NCBI RefSeq assembly: GCF_049243985.1
Contig: NC_135371.1
Location: 101,594,501 to 101,658,500 of the forward strand
Source of the DNA: Paroedura picta
Taxonomy: Eukaryota > Chordata > Lepidosauria > Squamata > Gekkonidae
Length of the DNA stretch: 64,000 nt
Reading direction: 5' to 3'
Shown here in pieces: positions 23,587-34,129 of this stretch. The stretch's first letter is position 1, and each line of letters starts with the position of its first letter. The notes under the pieces are model-generated. The model saw only the letters and a program-made list of their open reading frames with translations, had not been told where the DNA came from and searched no databases. A program made the position numbers and the translations under genes.

Positions 23587-23812
23587 AAGTGCCATCAAGT
23601 CACTTTTGACTTATGGCAACCCAATTAATCAGAGTCCTACAAAATGTCCTATCACTAACTTCCTTCCTCAGTTCTTGCCACCTGAAGGCTGTAGTTTCCT
23701 TGAGTGTGTCAATCCATCTCATGCCAGGTCTTCCTCTTTTCCTGCTGCCTTCAGCTTTTCCTAGCTTTATTGTCTTTTCCACTGACTCTTGTCTTCTCAT
23801 CCCAACTTCTTA
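23587..23812 (-). mobile_element. non-LTR retrotransposon 3' end
   Basis: Minus-strand frame encodes SVEKTIKLGKAEGSRKRGRP, then GMRWIDTLKETTAF and WQELRKEVSDRTFCRTL, a C-terminal pattern (RGRPxxRW(I/L)D) of RTE/R4-like LINEs. The 3' tail on the minus strand is CATAAGTCAAAAGTGACTTG, then ATGGCACTTC and a CA-rich run formed by the neighbouring microsatellite. Family not certain. Confidence 0.65.
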
Positions 23813-24433
23813 ACTCTACTACTAACTTCTGCCTTGCCATTTAAAACAAGGACTATAAGACTGGACATGCTTTCTACGCCATACTCCTGAAGCTAAATTC
23901 ATACTCAGCACTGAGCAAACTATGCTGTTAAATATTCACTGTCCATTATAAAATATTACTGAGTTAAATATTGTACATCAGCTGTCAACTACAATAAAAA
24001 ATGGAACAGCTTGCCATGTATAAATTCCATCACATATTAAATGGCCAAGATCAAAAGTGGTAAGCTAATATCATTAGATGCTGAAAGAAACAGAAAATAT
24101 TCAGCAGATCTAACATTCAGAATCAAAATGCAAAGAGAACAATTTAGGAGCATTTTGGAAAACAAAATTTGTTACAGTGTTAGCTACTGTAGAGGAATGA
24201 AAAGAAAACAGAAATTCCAGAGACACTAATCTAGACAGGCCTTAAATTATTCTTGCAGCATCATACCTTCCCATAATACATGATGAGATTAAAGAAACTT
24301 AATTTTAATGGGGAAAATGGGGCAAGGCACAGAAGAACAAACTAGATGGCACAGGATTACCTATCAATTATACTCTGTCAATTATACTCTGTGCAAACTA
24401 CTCATGTCTTCCCATGACTGCCTGCTGGTACTA
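23813..24433. other. intergenic, nothing recognised
   Basis: AT-rich. No recognised feature. Confidence 0.35.
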
Positions 24434-24438
24434 TATAC

Positions 24439-26488
24439 TGTTGTATGTGTGGATCTGCCAAGGACTGAGCTTGAGGTCTTAGGCAGGATCCAAGCAGACG
24501 CATAACTGACCAATCAGTTTAAGCCAATCAATGCTAATCTGGCCAATTGCATGCATAGTTCTGGAGACCTATTGTCTGCTTTGTATATATAATACGAGAA
24601 AGGAAGAAAGATTCAAAACATAAACAGAGAAAAACAGAACCTTTCCAAGGCAATTGGTACAGTAATTTTTATATATCAATAATTTTTTAAGGACCAACCA
24701 AAACGGTTTCTAGATATACTCCGTTTTCACAATATTTCTTCAGTGGTTGATTCCTTATACTCTTATCAAGCAGTTTTTATATATATAGATAGGCCACCAG
24801 CTCTGTAAAGTATTGTGGGGAATGTCAGTCTGACAGGGGAATTCTGGGGGGTGATTACCTATTTTGATAATCATATGCTTGTGGGGAGGACAGCCCTCAA
24901 GCTTGCCGACCACCTCTGAGAGGTCCTGCACCCTTTCAACACAGCTGGACTGAAGGTGAAGTGAGAGTAATGTTGTCTCGGTGTTCCATCAGTACCTTGG
25001 TTTCCTCATTGATGCCTCTGGAGTCCACCCAGCCATGGACAAGGTGAAAACCATTCACTGCCAACGTTCAAATATGATCTGCAAGCCTTCCTGGGCCTCT
25101 TAAATTTCTACCATTCACTTCTGCCCAAAGGCCACCATCACAGAGATTCTGCATCGGCTCTTTGATAAGAAGACACCCTGGGTCTGGGGATCCACTTAGA
25201 AATCTGCATTCAAGTCTGTCAAATGTCTTATCACCTCGGAAAGCGTACTGATGCACTTTGATAGGACTCTGTTGTCCTGGCTTGTGATGCATCCCAGATC
25301 AGAATCAGCACCGTTCTGAGCCACTGCCTACCAGATGAGTGACAGGTTTTGGTGTCCTATTTCCAGACCTTATTTCCACTAAGCACAACTATGTGTAAAT
25401 CAACAAGAAGGCACTCGCTATAGTGATCAACAAGAAGGCACTCGCTATAAAAAAATTCCATGACTATCTATATGGCAGAATTTTGGGTTTTCTAGAAGAG
25501 TGCTTGATACACCAGATCACCTCCGCTCTGTTCCACCCTTCAAAGAACAGGCAGGCCGAGTGCATGGTCTGCATGCCCAAGATGCACTCTCCAATCTGAC
25601 ATAGGGAGATTGGCAGCAGCACCTGACTCACTTCCTGGCTCACCAACATGCAACTCCATTGTCATTCATGGATAAGAACCCAGTGGAATTGTTGATGGAC
25701 CAGAGACTCCACACCCTCCTGGACCATTTGCATCCAGACCATGATGCAACCCAGTCAGCACACTAAGAGGTCTCCACCATGCCCTGCACCTTCATCTTCA
25801 TCCCAGATGACCCGGTCTATGTCCAGAACTATAGTGACAGCCCCAATTGGGTCCCAGCCACCATCACACAAACAACTGGACCGGTTTCCTACTATGTCCA
25901 AGCCCCTGATGGCCACCATCTCTGCCAGCATGTGGACCAAGTATGCCACCATGACTCCAGACCAGCTGCACCATAGGCACTACCAAGGCCAGCACCCACA
26001 GCTGTATCCACCACTGAAAGATAGTCATTTCAACCTGTCACAGCACTGGACTTGACTGCGCAGACACTGGGTGGGCCAGCATCAAGTGTTCCGGCAGACC
26101 CTATCTTTCCTCAGGACCCTATCTTTCCCCAGCCAGCTCCAGCTCCTCAACTTCGCCAGTCCACATGGATTCCCACGACACCCTGCTACCTGCAGGACTT
26201 TGTAGGGACTATCTAAAGGGAGAGGGGTGCTGTGTATGTGGATCTGCCAAGGACTGAGCTTGAGGTCCGAGGCTGGATCCAAGCAGACACGTAACCAGTC
26301 TGGCCAATTGCATGCACTATTTGGGAAACCTATTGTCTGCTCTGTGTATATAACTTGTGGTTTTCTGAAGGCTTTCTCAGTCTTTTTGTTTCCTGTTATA
26401 ACATGTACTCACTGCTGAAATTACTAATAAAGAGCTGTTCATTTGCCCAGTAGCCTGGCATTCTTCCTATGAACCCACATATTTTACA
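24439..26488 (+). mobile_element. Ty3/gypsy-like LTR retroelement, broken fossil
   Basis: Both ends are visible. The 3' LTR is 26231-26488 (258 bp, TGTGTATGTGG...TTTTACA) and is preceded by a purine tract. The 5' copy begins at 24439 and shares GTGGATCTGCCAAGGACTGA, GATCCAAGCAGAC and GGCCAATTGCATGCA, but is incomplete. A TATAC target duplication lies at 24434-24438 and 26489-26493. Interior pieces (about 24.85-26.2 kb) resemble pol: a reverse-transcriptase/RNase H part and, further right, an integrase C-terminal part. The element is much shorter than a complete one of its family and is broken in many places, so it is a long-inactive copy. Confidence 0.75.
24650..24820. other. unassigned segment inside the LTR fossil
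   Basis: The sequence here does not correspond to the 3' LTR and has AT-rich stretches around CCAACCAAAACGGTTTC. It may be an unrelated insertion or internal leader. It cannot be assigned. Confidence 0.25.
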
Positions 26489-26649
26489 TATACAGTGATA
26501 CACCAATCTTTCACATAGCCTTCTGCAAACTAACCTCACTGATGCTTTATTGATTTTGTTATGGCTAGCCCTAAATTAAGGCAAGCACTCCAAAATCTCT
26601 ACAATGCATCCTACAATGCACCATTATATGGTGTTCCTCAACCAAGCAT

Positions 26650-26866
26650 AGATTCAAGTGGGTAGCCGTGTTGATCTGAAGCAGCACAACAAAACAAAAT
26701 CAGAGTCCAGTGGCACCTTTAAGATCAACAAAAATGTACTCAAGGCGTGAGCTTTCGAGTGCAAGCACTAGTCTGAGGAAGAGTGTTTGCACTCAAAAGC
26801 TCACACCTTGAATACATCTTTGTTGTTCTTAAAGGTGCCACTGGACTCTGATTTGTTTTCTTAACC
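26650..26866. repeat. palindromic fold-back repeat, nearly complete
   Basis: Head TTCAAGTGGGTAGCCGTG, arm CAGAGTCCAGTGGCACCTTT then CAAGGCGTGAGCTTTCGAGT, and the mirrored arm AAAAGCTCACACCTTGAATA then AAAGGTGCCACTGGACTCTG ending at about 26858. The two halves pair almost fully around CACTAGTCTGAGGAAGAGTG. This is the clearest copy in the window. Confidence 0.85.
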
Positions 26867-28000
26867 AAGCATGTTAGCTTGTTGAAAATCCCTGGAATTT
26901 AGAGGCAATTGAAATCAATTTCATATTACTTCCTAGCAAACACATTCATAATCACATGACCATCTTATGGAGAGGGGATGTTCTTTTGATAAATCACGCT
27001 TGAAAGATGACTGAGAAATGAATCCTTTTATGTATTTATTGCTTATAATTCACCTTTCTTTCTGCATCAAACAGCAGTTGCAGGGCCTTGTGCAAGAGGG
27101 TGGACAGGGGTAGGGGTAGGGGTGAACATCCGAATGATAAGATCTTCAGTTTCCTTAACGCTGCTTATAGCATTCCAGCTAATAACTTCCAAGAATGTGT
27201 ATGAGTTGAGGAGTTACTAACTAATAGTGGCTGTAGCCTTTTGGCCAATAACTTCTAAGAATGTGTACCAGTGGGTGAGATTGGCTCACAAGTCAGGCAA
27301 GATGCACAGTGACAAAGTGTGCCCACTTTCTGCCTTTATAAAGTTTGTTATGGTTTGTATAGAAGCTTATACTCTTATGGTGCTTGTGCTCAAGAGGCAC
27401 TGCAACTATAACAGTTGAAAATGGCATAAAAGCAAGCATTAATGGACATAGAACTCCACCAGCAGGTTCCTAATGATACCAATCAATACTACACATGAGG
27501 CTTTAACAAACAGTTCTCTAACTATTATTATGATATGTTTTCTCAAAAATAGCTTTTGACTAGGATATTATATTTTGTTGAATATTCTCCTAGTACCTTG
27601 TCACGGGTTTGCCCAGAATATGGAAGAAGCTGGATGCCTCAGGGAGTAACTGCCTCTCCTTTTTGGATACACAGTTCTCATTCCTTGGACTAACTGTTGA
27701 TGTAGAATATTCTGCAGTCCTAAAATCGAGTCTAAAAGCAGACTGCTGATACGCTGGGAAATTCATTACCTCCAACATCTGAAAAATGCAAATAGGAGCC
27801 ATGCAGGGACACAGTTTGGATCAGACCATATTAGGAGGTTTAACTCTTTGATCCCAACATGGTTTCACCAGTAAAAACTGGCATCCTCTTGGAGCTGTTA
27901 TGAGCCTTGGAAAGGAGGGAGGTAATTTATAGGAAAGAAAAGCTTAGCAGATATTGTCTTTAAAACTGGTATTTAATTTCTTCTGCCTTGGTGTATTTCA
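26867..28000. other. intergenic, nothing recognised
   Basis: AT-rich. No gene or named repeat. Confidence 0.35.
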
Positions 28001-28004
28001 CTTG

Positions 28005-28190
28005 TTTGTTTGATTTTTATGCCACCCTCCCAGCTTAGCCAGCTCAGGGCTGTGTACAAGCAGGTATGACAATACAATGAATAAATTTAATAATATAGAT
28101 TGAAATTAGTTTAAAATATTAAATGGTGGCATTGCAACTAGATCAGCAAATACAGCATATTTAAATATTTCCTCTATACACCTCAGAGCC
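28005..28190 (-). mobile_element. L2-like LINE 3' tail fragment
   Basis: Plus text TATGCCACCCTCCCAGCTTA and CAGCTCAGGGCTGTGTACAA, reversed, is the CCCTGAGC...GGGTGGCAT type of LINE tail seen at 9320. Confidence 0.5.
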
Positions 28191-28591
28191 AGGATAAGAT
28201 TTGGGGCTTCGTATAATGATGGTAAATGTCAGTTAGCACCTAATAAGTGGTAGGTGGTGAGTGAACTGTTCGGAAACAGAGGCAACCATTTTAATTCCAT
28301 TTCACTGGCCACAGCGGCAGATTTATTCAGTAAGCCTACCTGCCTGTTGGAATGGCTGCATTTCCTCAATATTTCCCATGGGTTTCCTCATATTTTTCTC
28401 AATATTTTCCAACCCCCAGAATTTGGGCTAGTTACACAGGTATACAAGTGTCTCAGATGTTGACATCTTTCTTCCAAGGTGCTCACTGCAGCACACCTAG
28501 GCCTCATCTCCTCATATTGACCTTGATGCAAGATCACTTGAACTACTTGACAGAACGAGAATTTGGTCTCTCCAGTCATAGTGGATTATGT

Positions 28592-28690
28592 AGCACAACA
28601 AAATCAGAGTCCAGTAGCACCTTTAAGACTAACAAAGATTTATTCAGGCGTGAGCTTTTGAGTGCAAGCACTCTGTCTTGGGAGAAAGCA
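28592..28690. repeat. one arm of the palindromic fold-back repeat
   Basis: CAGAGTCCAGTAGCACCTTT, AAGACTAACAAAGATTTATT and CAGGCGTGAGCTTTTGAGTG match the left arm of the 26650 copy. The mirrored arm is missing. Confidence 0.75.
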
Positions 28691-29050
28691 TGCAAGACCT
28701 TGCCTCTTGAGAGCCCATTCCACACTTTCATTGTGTTAGCGGGATTCTTAAGTGGACTTCTCAGAGGCTGGCAACATTTCAGAATTTCTGGAGAAGATTC
28801 AGAAAGGATGGAAACAGATCTTCTTTCTCTTTTTTAAGTGTTGGTAGTAAGCCTTGGATCTGCAAAAGCCACATTCCTTGTCCCCCATTTGAACCTGCCT
28901 TCTGTTGCTTTGCTGTGCCTCTCTTTGTCTAGGCAGAAGGGTTACAATAAGGGCAATAATTTTTGTTTGTTTTGTTGCTGCAATGTCTTTTCAGCAGGCT
29001 GGTGCATATTTACTTCTCAGCTAGGAAAGGATTTTATTTCTTTTACCATC

Positions 29051-29119
29051 TCCCCCTCCCCCTCCCCCTCCCCCTCCCCCTCCCCCTCCCCCTCCCCCTC
29101 CCCCTCCCCCTCCCCCTCT
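29051..29119. repeat. (CCCCCT)n microsatellite
   Basis: Eleven or so consecutive CCCCCT hexamers. Confidence 0.95.
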
Positions 29120-29124
29120 TTGGA

Positions 29125-29345
29125 AAGAGAGGGGTATGTTTAATTAAGAAAGGCCCCTTCTTGGTCGTAATCCGCTTCCAGTTCAGTTCCTCGGCTGGAT
29201 AAATCCCTTAACCGTGTTGTCGTCCCTTATTTATCGATTGGAGGTATTTGGTGTTTAATTGAGCAAGTCGGTCGTGGCCCAGGGCGGGAGTGGCGCTACA
29301 TGAGCAATTAAATCTGATTAGCCGGAGCCTTTTAAGCCCCAACTG
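29125..29345. promoter_or_regulatory. candidate conserved non-coding block
   Basis: Complex, repeat-free sequence right after a hexamer microsatellite, with TTAATTAAG, TTTATCGATTGG, GTTTAATTGAGC and AGCAATTAAATCTGATTA. These are clustered homeodomain-type and GATA/TALE-like words in about 200 bp. No coding frame stands out. It could be a distal element of MSX2, about 14 kb downstream. This is an inference from texture only. Confidence 0.3.
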
Positions 29346-30990
29346 GGTGATTGATAACCGAGACCGGCATTCCTCAATGGGCTGGCGACATCAAAAAGGG
29401 AAACGGCTTTCGCCGAGAAAGGCAGGAGCCCGGCGTGAAAAAGAGCCAGGGAGCTGGGCAGATTAGACTTCTCAAAGGAGGTGAACTTCAAGGGGACCGG
29501 GGAGAGACACAGCGAGCCGTCCATCAAACAGACTCTGGGTTTTTCCATCCCCAAGCCCGGCGGCAGCTGAAAAGAGCCGGCCAAAAGGAAGCCGAGCGCC
29601 GCCCGCCTGCCTGCCTGCCTGCCTGCCTGCCTTGGGGACGAGCACGGCTGGGCCGCGCCGCGCCGCTCCGGCTCGTCCTCCTGGGAACTGAACTCTGCCC
29701 ATAAAGCTGTCGTCGACTCTTTGTGAAAAAAGAGTGTTTGTCCCGTCCTTAGCTCCTGTCCCCAGCCGTTTAAGGAAATCAACTGGCCTCTTGGGCCCAG
29801 AACTGCGGAGAGCATCGCCATCCATCCATCAAGGCGACCCCCGCCCTCCTTGAGGGATGCCCGTGATCTGACTGACCCGGAGCAAACGGGAAGGGACCCT
29901 AATGTTAAGTGCCTGCATGCCAAAACACGGATCAGGATGCTGATTTACTGCTATTCCCAGAGTCTGACGACGGCCTTAATCCAGTCTCAGCGATAATCAC
30001 CCGGTTTCCTATGCAAGCAGCTAGCCCTTCCTAGCAATTCAACCTCTACCCACCCCTCTCGCTACTTACGTGGAATGCTGTTTCATTGTATCTGATGAAG
30101 TGTGCAGGCACACCAAAGTCTAAGCTTGGAATAATATTTTGTGTGTCTCAAAGGCGCCACTGGACTCAAACTTTGTTTTGGGAGGCATTCTGTTGAAAGG
30201 GAGGGGGGGTACAGGCGACCTGGGGGTCAGGATCCCTTCAAAGATGGAAAAGCAGTGGGGAACAATAGTCTGTCCTGATAGCCGCAGACAGGAGGAGGTG
30301 TGATGAGTTCAAACTGCAGGATGGGCAAGTCCATGTGGTCAACAGAGCCCTGGAGTGCACCTCCCAATGGCTTCAAAGCTGCTCTCAGTTATGACCTTTC
30401 CCCGGGCAACAGATGTTCTCTTGGATCTATGAATTCAGTATTGAATGCCTGCCTCAGTGCTTCCAAGCACGTGTAGATGTTTTTTCACGGCATCCAGGCT
30501 GCCCAGATGGACAGCCACTGGTCAGGGATTGTGTTTTCTGTGGTAAAGCCAGAGCTGCAAGAAAGTGGGATGCAAAGAGGGGATTCAAATACGGGCTGAA
30601 AGAAACAGATTTTGGGCTTGTAAGGACACCTGAGCTCCAATGAGGGTGACAACAGTCTTGAAAGACGCTGAGCCTTAGTCTGCACAGAGTCTTAGTCTGA
30701 GTCTTAGTCTGCAGAGAAATTCCAAGCAGGTCTCAGAATCCCACCTTGGAACATGCTGGTTCAATCGATTTGCAAGCAGGTTCCCCCCATTTCATGCTGG
30801 AAAAGCCAGTTGCAGGAGACACTGAAAGTACCATATTTGGCACATGTGACATCTACTCCTTGGGGTTTGCCAGGGGACTGTCCTTAGACTGTCAATGCAG
30901 AACTGCTGGGAAAGTGAGATGAAGATTTTTGTGATGATGATTCCAACATTAGTTACCCTGGCAACCCCCCTCCACCCACCCCCTCTTTCA
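29346..30990. other. mixed unique DNA with a CCTG repeat
   Basis: GC-rich near 29.4-29.8 kb, including (CCTG)n at 29604-29631. The ORFs there (for example the 201-codon minus ORF) have no recognisable domain. A fold-back-family arm (TGATGAAGTGTGCAGGCACA, GCGCCACTGGACTCAAACTT) lies at 30090-30178. No gene is identified. Confidence 0.35.
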
Positions 30991-31001
30991 TTGTATTAGA
31001 T

Positions 31002-31137
31002 CAGGGGTAGTCAAACTGTGGCCCTCCAGATGTCCATGGACTACAATTCCCAGGAGCCCCTGCCAGCATTCGCTGGCAGGGGCTCCTGGGAATTGTAGTC
31101 CATGGACATCTGGAGGGCCGCAGTTTGACTACGCCTG
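31002..31137. mobile_element. palindromic hAT MITE with perfect 8-bp TSD
   Basis: A 136-bp element that is almost one perfect palindrome: CAGGGGTAGTCAAACTGTGG on the left mirrors CCGCAGTTTGACTACGCCTG on the right, with a centre near CCAGCATTCGCTGG. TATTAGAT at 30994-31001 repeats exactly at 31138-31145. Ends of the CAGGGGT type and an 8-bp duplication indicate hAT. The near-identity of the arms suggests a fairly young insertion. Confidence 0.95.
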
Positions 31138-31419
31138 TATTAGATGCTCAGTGTTACTTTCTACTGGGAACAGTCTGTTGTGCTGCTTTACAAATAAGGG
31201 CCTTGTTCACCTCTCAGAATTACCTGGGAATGTATGTTTATATTTTGCTTCATTCATACCATTTTATCTCAGTGTGCACGTGTGGACGCTCATTAGCACA
31301 GGAAGCCTTGTTCAGCAGCAATCTGGAGTCATGTGGGGTCTTGCATTGCCCATGGCCCATTTTAAAATTAGATTCTGCTCAGGATGTGAACTGCTCTGCT
31401 CAGTGAAGGAGGGGAAGGA

Positions 31420-31708
31420 GGCTGCTTACATTGTTCTTAGCGCCTCCATTTTAGACTCACAAGAACAGCCCTGTGAGCAAGGTTAGGCTGAGTGTGTGTG
31501 ACTGGCCCAAGGTCACCTATCCAGCAAGCTTTCAGGGCTGAGCAAGGATTTGAACTGGGGTCTCCGCTGTCCTAGTCCAGGGATAGCCAAACTGTGGCTC
31601 TCCAGATGTCCATGCACCATGCTGGCTGGGGCTCCTGGTAATGGTAGTCCATGGACATCTGGAGAACCACAGTTGGCCTCCCCTCTTTAGTCTTTCTAAT
31701 CACCGCAC
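31420..31708 (-). mobile_element. tRNA-derived SINE split by a hAT MITE
   Basis: Core GTGACTGGCCCAAGGTCACC (31499-31518) and head side GGATTTGAACTGGGGTCTCC (B box on the minus strand). It is cut at 31578 by the third palindromic MITE copy, and the remainder, TCTAATCACCGCACCC, follows after about 31684. Confidence 0.6.
31578..31683. mobile_element. older copy of the palindromic hAT MITE
   Basis: CAGGGATAGCCAAACTGTGG, then CATGTCCA-type arms: CTCCAGATGTCCATG and its mirror CATGGACATCTGGAG. The right end and TSD are diverged (TCCTAGTC before, TCTTTAGTC after), so it is older than the 31002 copy. The right boundary is approximate. Confidence 0.7.
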
Positions 31709-31779
31709 CCAGCATATATACCAAAGGCAAGGCAGTCCAAAGTATACATGCCTGGCATGAGCTTTATTGTGGGGAAGTT

Positions 31780-32165
31780 CACTATCTTTTTCTCCCACTC
31801 AGCTCTGACTTTAGAGTATTGGATTCCGGTCTGGGGGCCTTTCTCCACCTTGGGCCCTGCCTGGTGGAATGAGGTCTGAGAGGACATCAGGGCCTGATGG
31901 AACTGGAACAGTTCTGCAGGGCCCGTAAGATGGAGCTCTCCTGCCAGGTTTATTGTTGAGGCCAGTCCACACAATTACATAATTTGAACATTGACTCCCT
32001 GCATTCAATCCTTCATCTCTTCTTTAAATTAGGACACAACTGCATATCCAATCTGGCTGGCCTAGCCAATTAAATCTGAAAAATAGGTTTTGGTATCTGT
32101 TGATAAGGAATTGCTCATTTTATTTTAATGTATTTATGACCAGTTCAATAGGGGCAGTCTATAAA
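31780..32165 (+). mobile_element. L2-like LINE C-terminal/3' fragment
   Basis: GTTCTGCAGGGCCCGTAAGA, then TGGAGCTCTCCTGCCAGGTT (31912-31951), matches the pieces at 9.65 and 13.9 kb. The GGGGCAGTCTATAAAGG tail is near 32152. Confidence 0.5.
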
Positions 32166-32584
32166 GGTAAACAAACAAAGGTTCTAATCCCCACTTTTCC
32201 ACAGAGACTTGGTGGGTGATTTTGGACTACAACTTACCTCCTGGAGTTACTGAGCAGATAAAATGGGTTAATCTCAGAGAGAAAAACTGGGTATAAATTC
32301 TCTTTGATGTGGTGAGTGTCATAAAGAATGTGGAAATTCTGCACCGTGCTAGAAACCAAACCACAGCTCCCACAAGACTCATATGCCATATGGGTTGCCC
32401 GGCAAAAAATATGGGGAAGGGATGCCCCTGGATGCTTTTGGAAAGGTTTTGTGCACAGGAATGGCTCTAAGGGAAGTGCAGAATTGCCTAAAAAAACCAA
32501 CCTACCTCCTCTGCATTGTTAATTCATCATGATAACAAAATAGAGCCTCCACGTACAGAAGCAGCATATCACTGGAAATCAGAT
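32166..32584. other. intergenic, nothing recognised
   Basis: No gene or named repeat is seen. Confidence 0.35.
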
Positions 32585-33005
32585 GAAGAGAGATGGATTT
32601 TTGTACCCCACTCTTTACAACTTGAAAGAGTCCCAAAGTGACTTATTTTTATTTATTTATTCAATTTCTAGGCTACTGCTCCTGGTCTGCCAGCTCACAG
32701 TGGCTTACAACATACAAGTACATTAAAAAAAGATGCCTACATCCCCTGTGCCAGTCATCCCCCATATATCTGGGGGATATTATTATTATTCGACACATTG
32801 GAGGATGGGCTAAGACCATCACCTTTCCTTTCCTCTCCCCACAACAGATACCCTGTGATGTAGGTGAGGCTGAGAGAGCTCTGAAAGAACTGTGACTGGC
32901 CCAAGCTCACCCAACTGGCTGCATGCAGAGGAGGAGTGGGGATTCTGGGGAATCAAATCCAGATCAGAGGCTACCATTCTTCACCTGGACACCACTCTGA
33001 CTCTC
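32585..33005 (-). mobile_element. tRNA-derived SINE, interrupted
   Basis: Tail TTTGTACCCCACTCTTTACA, core GTGACTGGCCCAAGCTCACC (32893-32912), head end ACTCTGACTCTC. Also shows the uninterrupted target CCCTGTGATGTAGGTGAGGC. About 32642-32790 is different sequence, apparently a LINE tail insertion. Confidence 0.65.
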
Positions 33006-33260
33006 TACCTGTATCAACCTCGGTCTAAAGTCCTGAGGCGGAAGTTCTCTGGGGAATGGCCCACCCCCAGCATGGGTGCCAGCTCTCTTCTTGACCCTGG
33101 GCTCCGAGAAGCACCGACCCGTTCCGACTCACCCCTGGAGGCCCGCAAGGGCAGCTCTTCTCCGGAGTTGGAGAAGGTGAAGCTCTGCAAGCCTGCTTGC
33201 AAAACCCCGGTTTCCTTTCCCTCCAACCAGGCCCGCTGCGTTCCAAATCAGGACCCAACC

Positions 33261-33296
33261 AACACAACACAACACAACACAACACAACACAACAAC
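33261..33296. repeat. (AACAC)n microsatellite
   Basis: Six or seven AACAC pentamers. Confidence 0.95.
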
Positions 33297-33424
33297 AGGC
33301 GAGCAGAAAACCGGGGGAGGGGGGAGGAGGGCGTCAGCAGGAGCCGGTCTTCTCCGCAGCCTTCCGCCCCCGTCGGCTTTCATGGGAGCGCCCCCCTCCC
33401 CCGCTGCCGCCCGACCGGGAGCCC

Positions 33425-34120
33425 CCGAGCCCCCGTCTTAATTAGCGCAACCACCCATGAAAAGCCCGCATTCGCCGCCCCAGTGTGAAGCAGCACCAAG
33501 GCCCATAAACAATTGTTAGCTTGGCCTCTTGCCTCTGGTAAATTACACAGCATTAAAAATAATGCTTTTCATATTAGGCAGTAATTAAAGGTTGGGACGG
33601 CTTGAAAACAAGAGCGGAGGGGGGGGCGAATCAAAGAAAATATAAAAATGTTCTTTCAAGAGTTATGGGAGGCTAATAAAGTCTGTCTGTTCGAGGGAAC
33701 CACTTTGCCCCCAGCTACAGCCAAACTGGAGCCGCGGCAATTGCCTCTCAATAAGATAATGATATTCCTTTCTCTGCTATTAAAAGGCTCACAGTGCAAA
33801 CTTAAAATGATTTATTTAATTTAAGAAATTATGAGGTGTAACTTCAAAGCGTAAGCCGTTAGTAATGGAAAACACCAGGTTGTTTCAAATTATAATAATA
33901 ATTGTTTAGAATACACTGACATCAAAGTGCTTTCATCACCAAATAAAATATAGCCCAGACTCCAAGATCCAGGGGAGTTTATTGAGTAGACGAGGGTGCG
34001 CGCGCAGGGGTGCGCGCGGGAGCGAGTGTCTTTATTATTTCCTTATCAACAGACATTATTTTAGCAGCTCCTTTTCTCAGCTTTGAAGTTTTGACAGTCT
34101 TAAATTAGTTTTATTGCTTT
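33425..34120. promoter_or_regulatory. candidate conserved non-coding block downstream of MSX2
   Basis: About 700 bp without recognisable repeats and without a protein-like ORF, 9 kb beyond the MSX2 stop. It is rich in TAATTA, AATTAAAGG, ATTTATTTAATTTAAG and TAATAATAATTG type sites with interspersed complex sequence (for example AACAATTGTTAGC and CAATAAGATAATGATATTCC). This is the look of deeply conserved developmental enhancers. Conservation is inferred, not shown. Confidence 0.35.
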
Positions 34121-34129
34121 CCCCCCTTT

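Noticed and set aside
29051-29119. CRISPR-like array
   Set aside because: A simple hexamer run without spacers. No CRISPR is expected in a vertebrate genome and none was seen.
29318-29923. 201-codon minus ORF
   Set aside because: GC-rich, crosses a CCTG repeat, no recognisable domain, no splice context.
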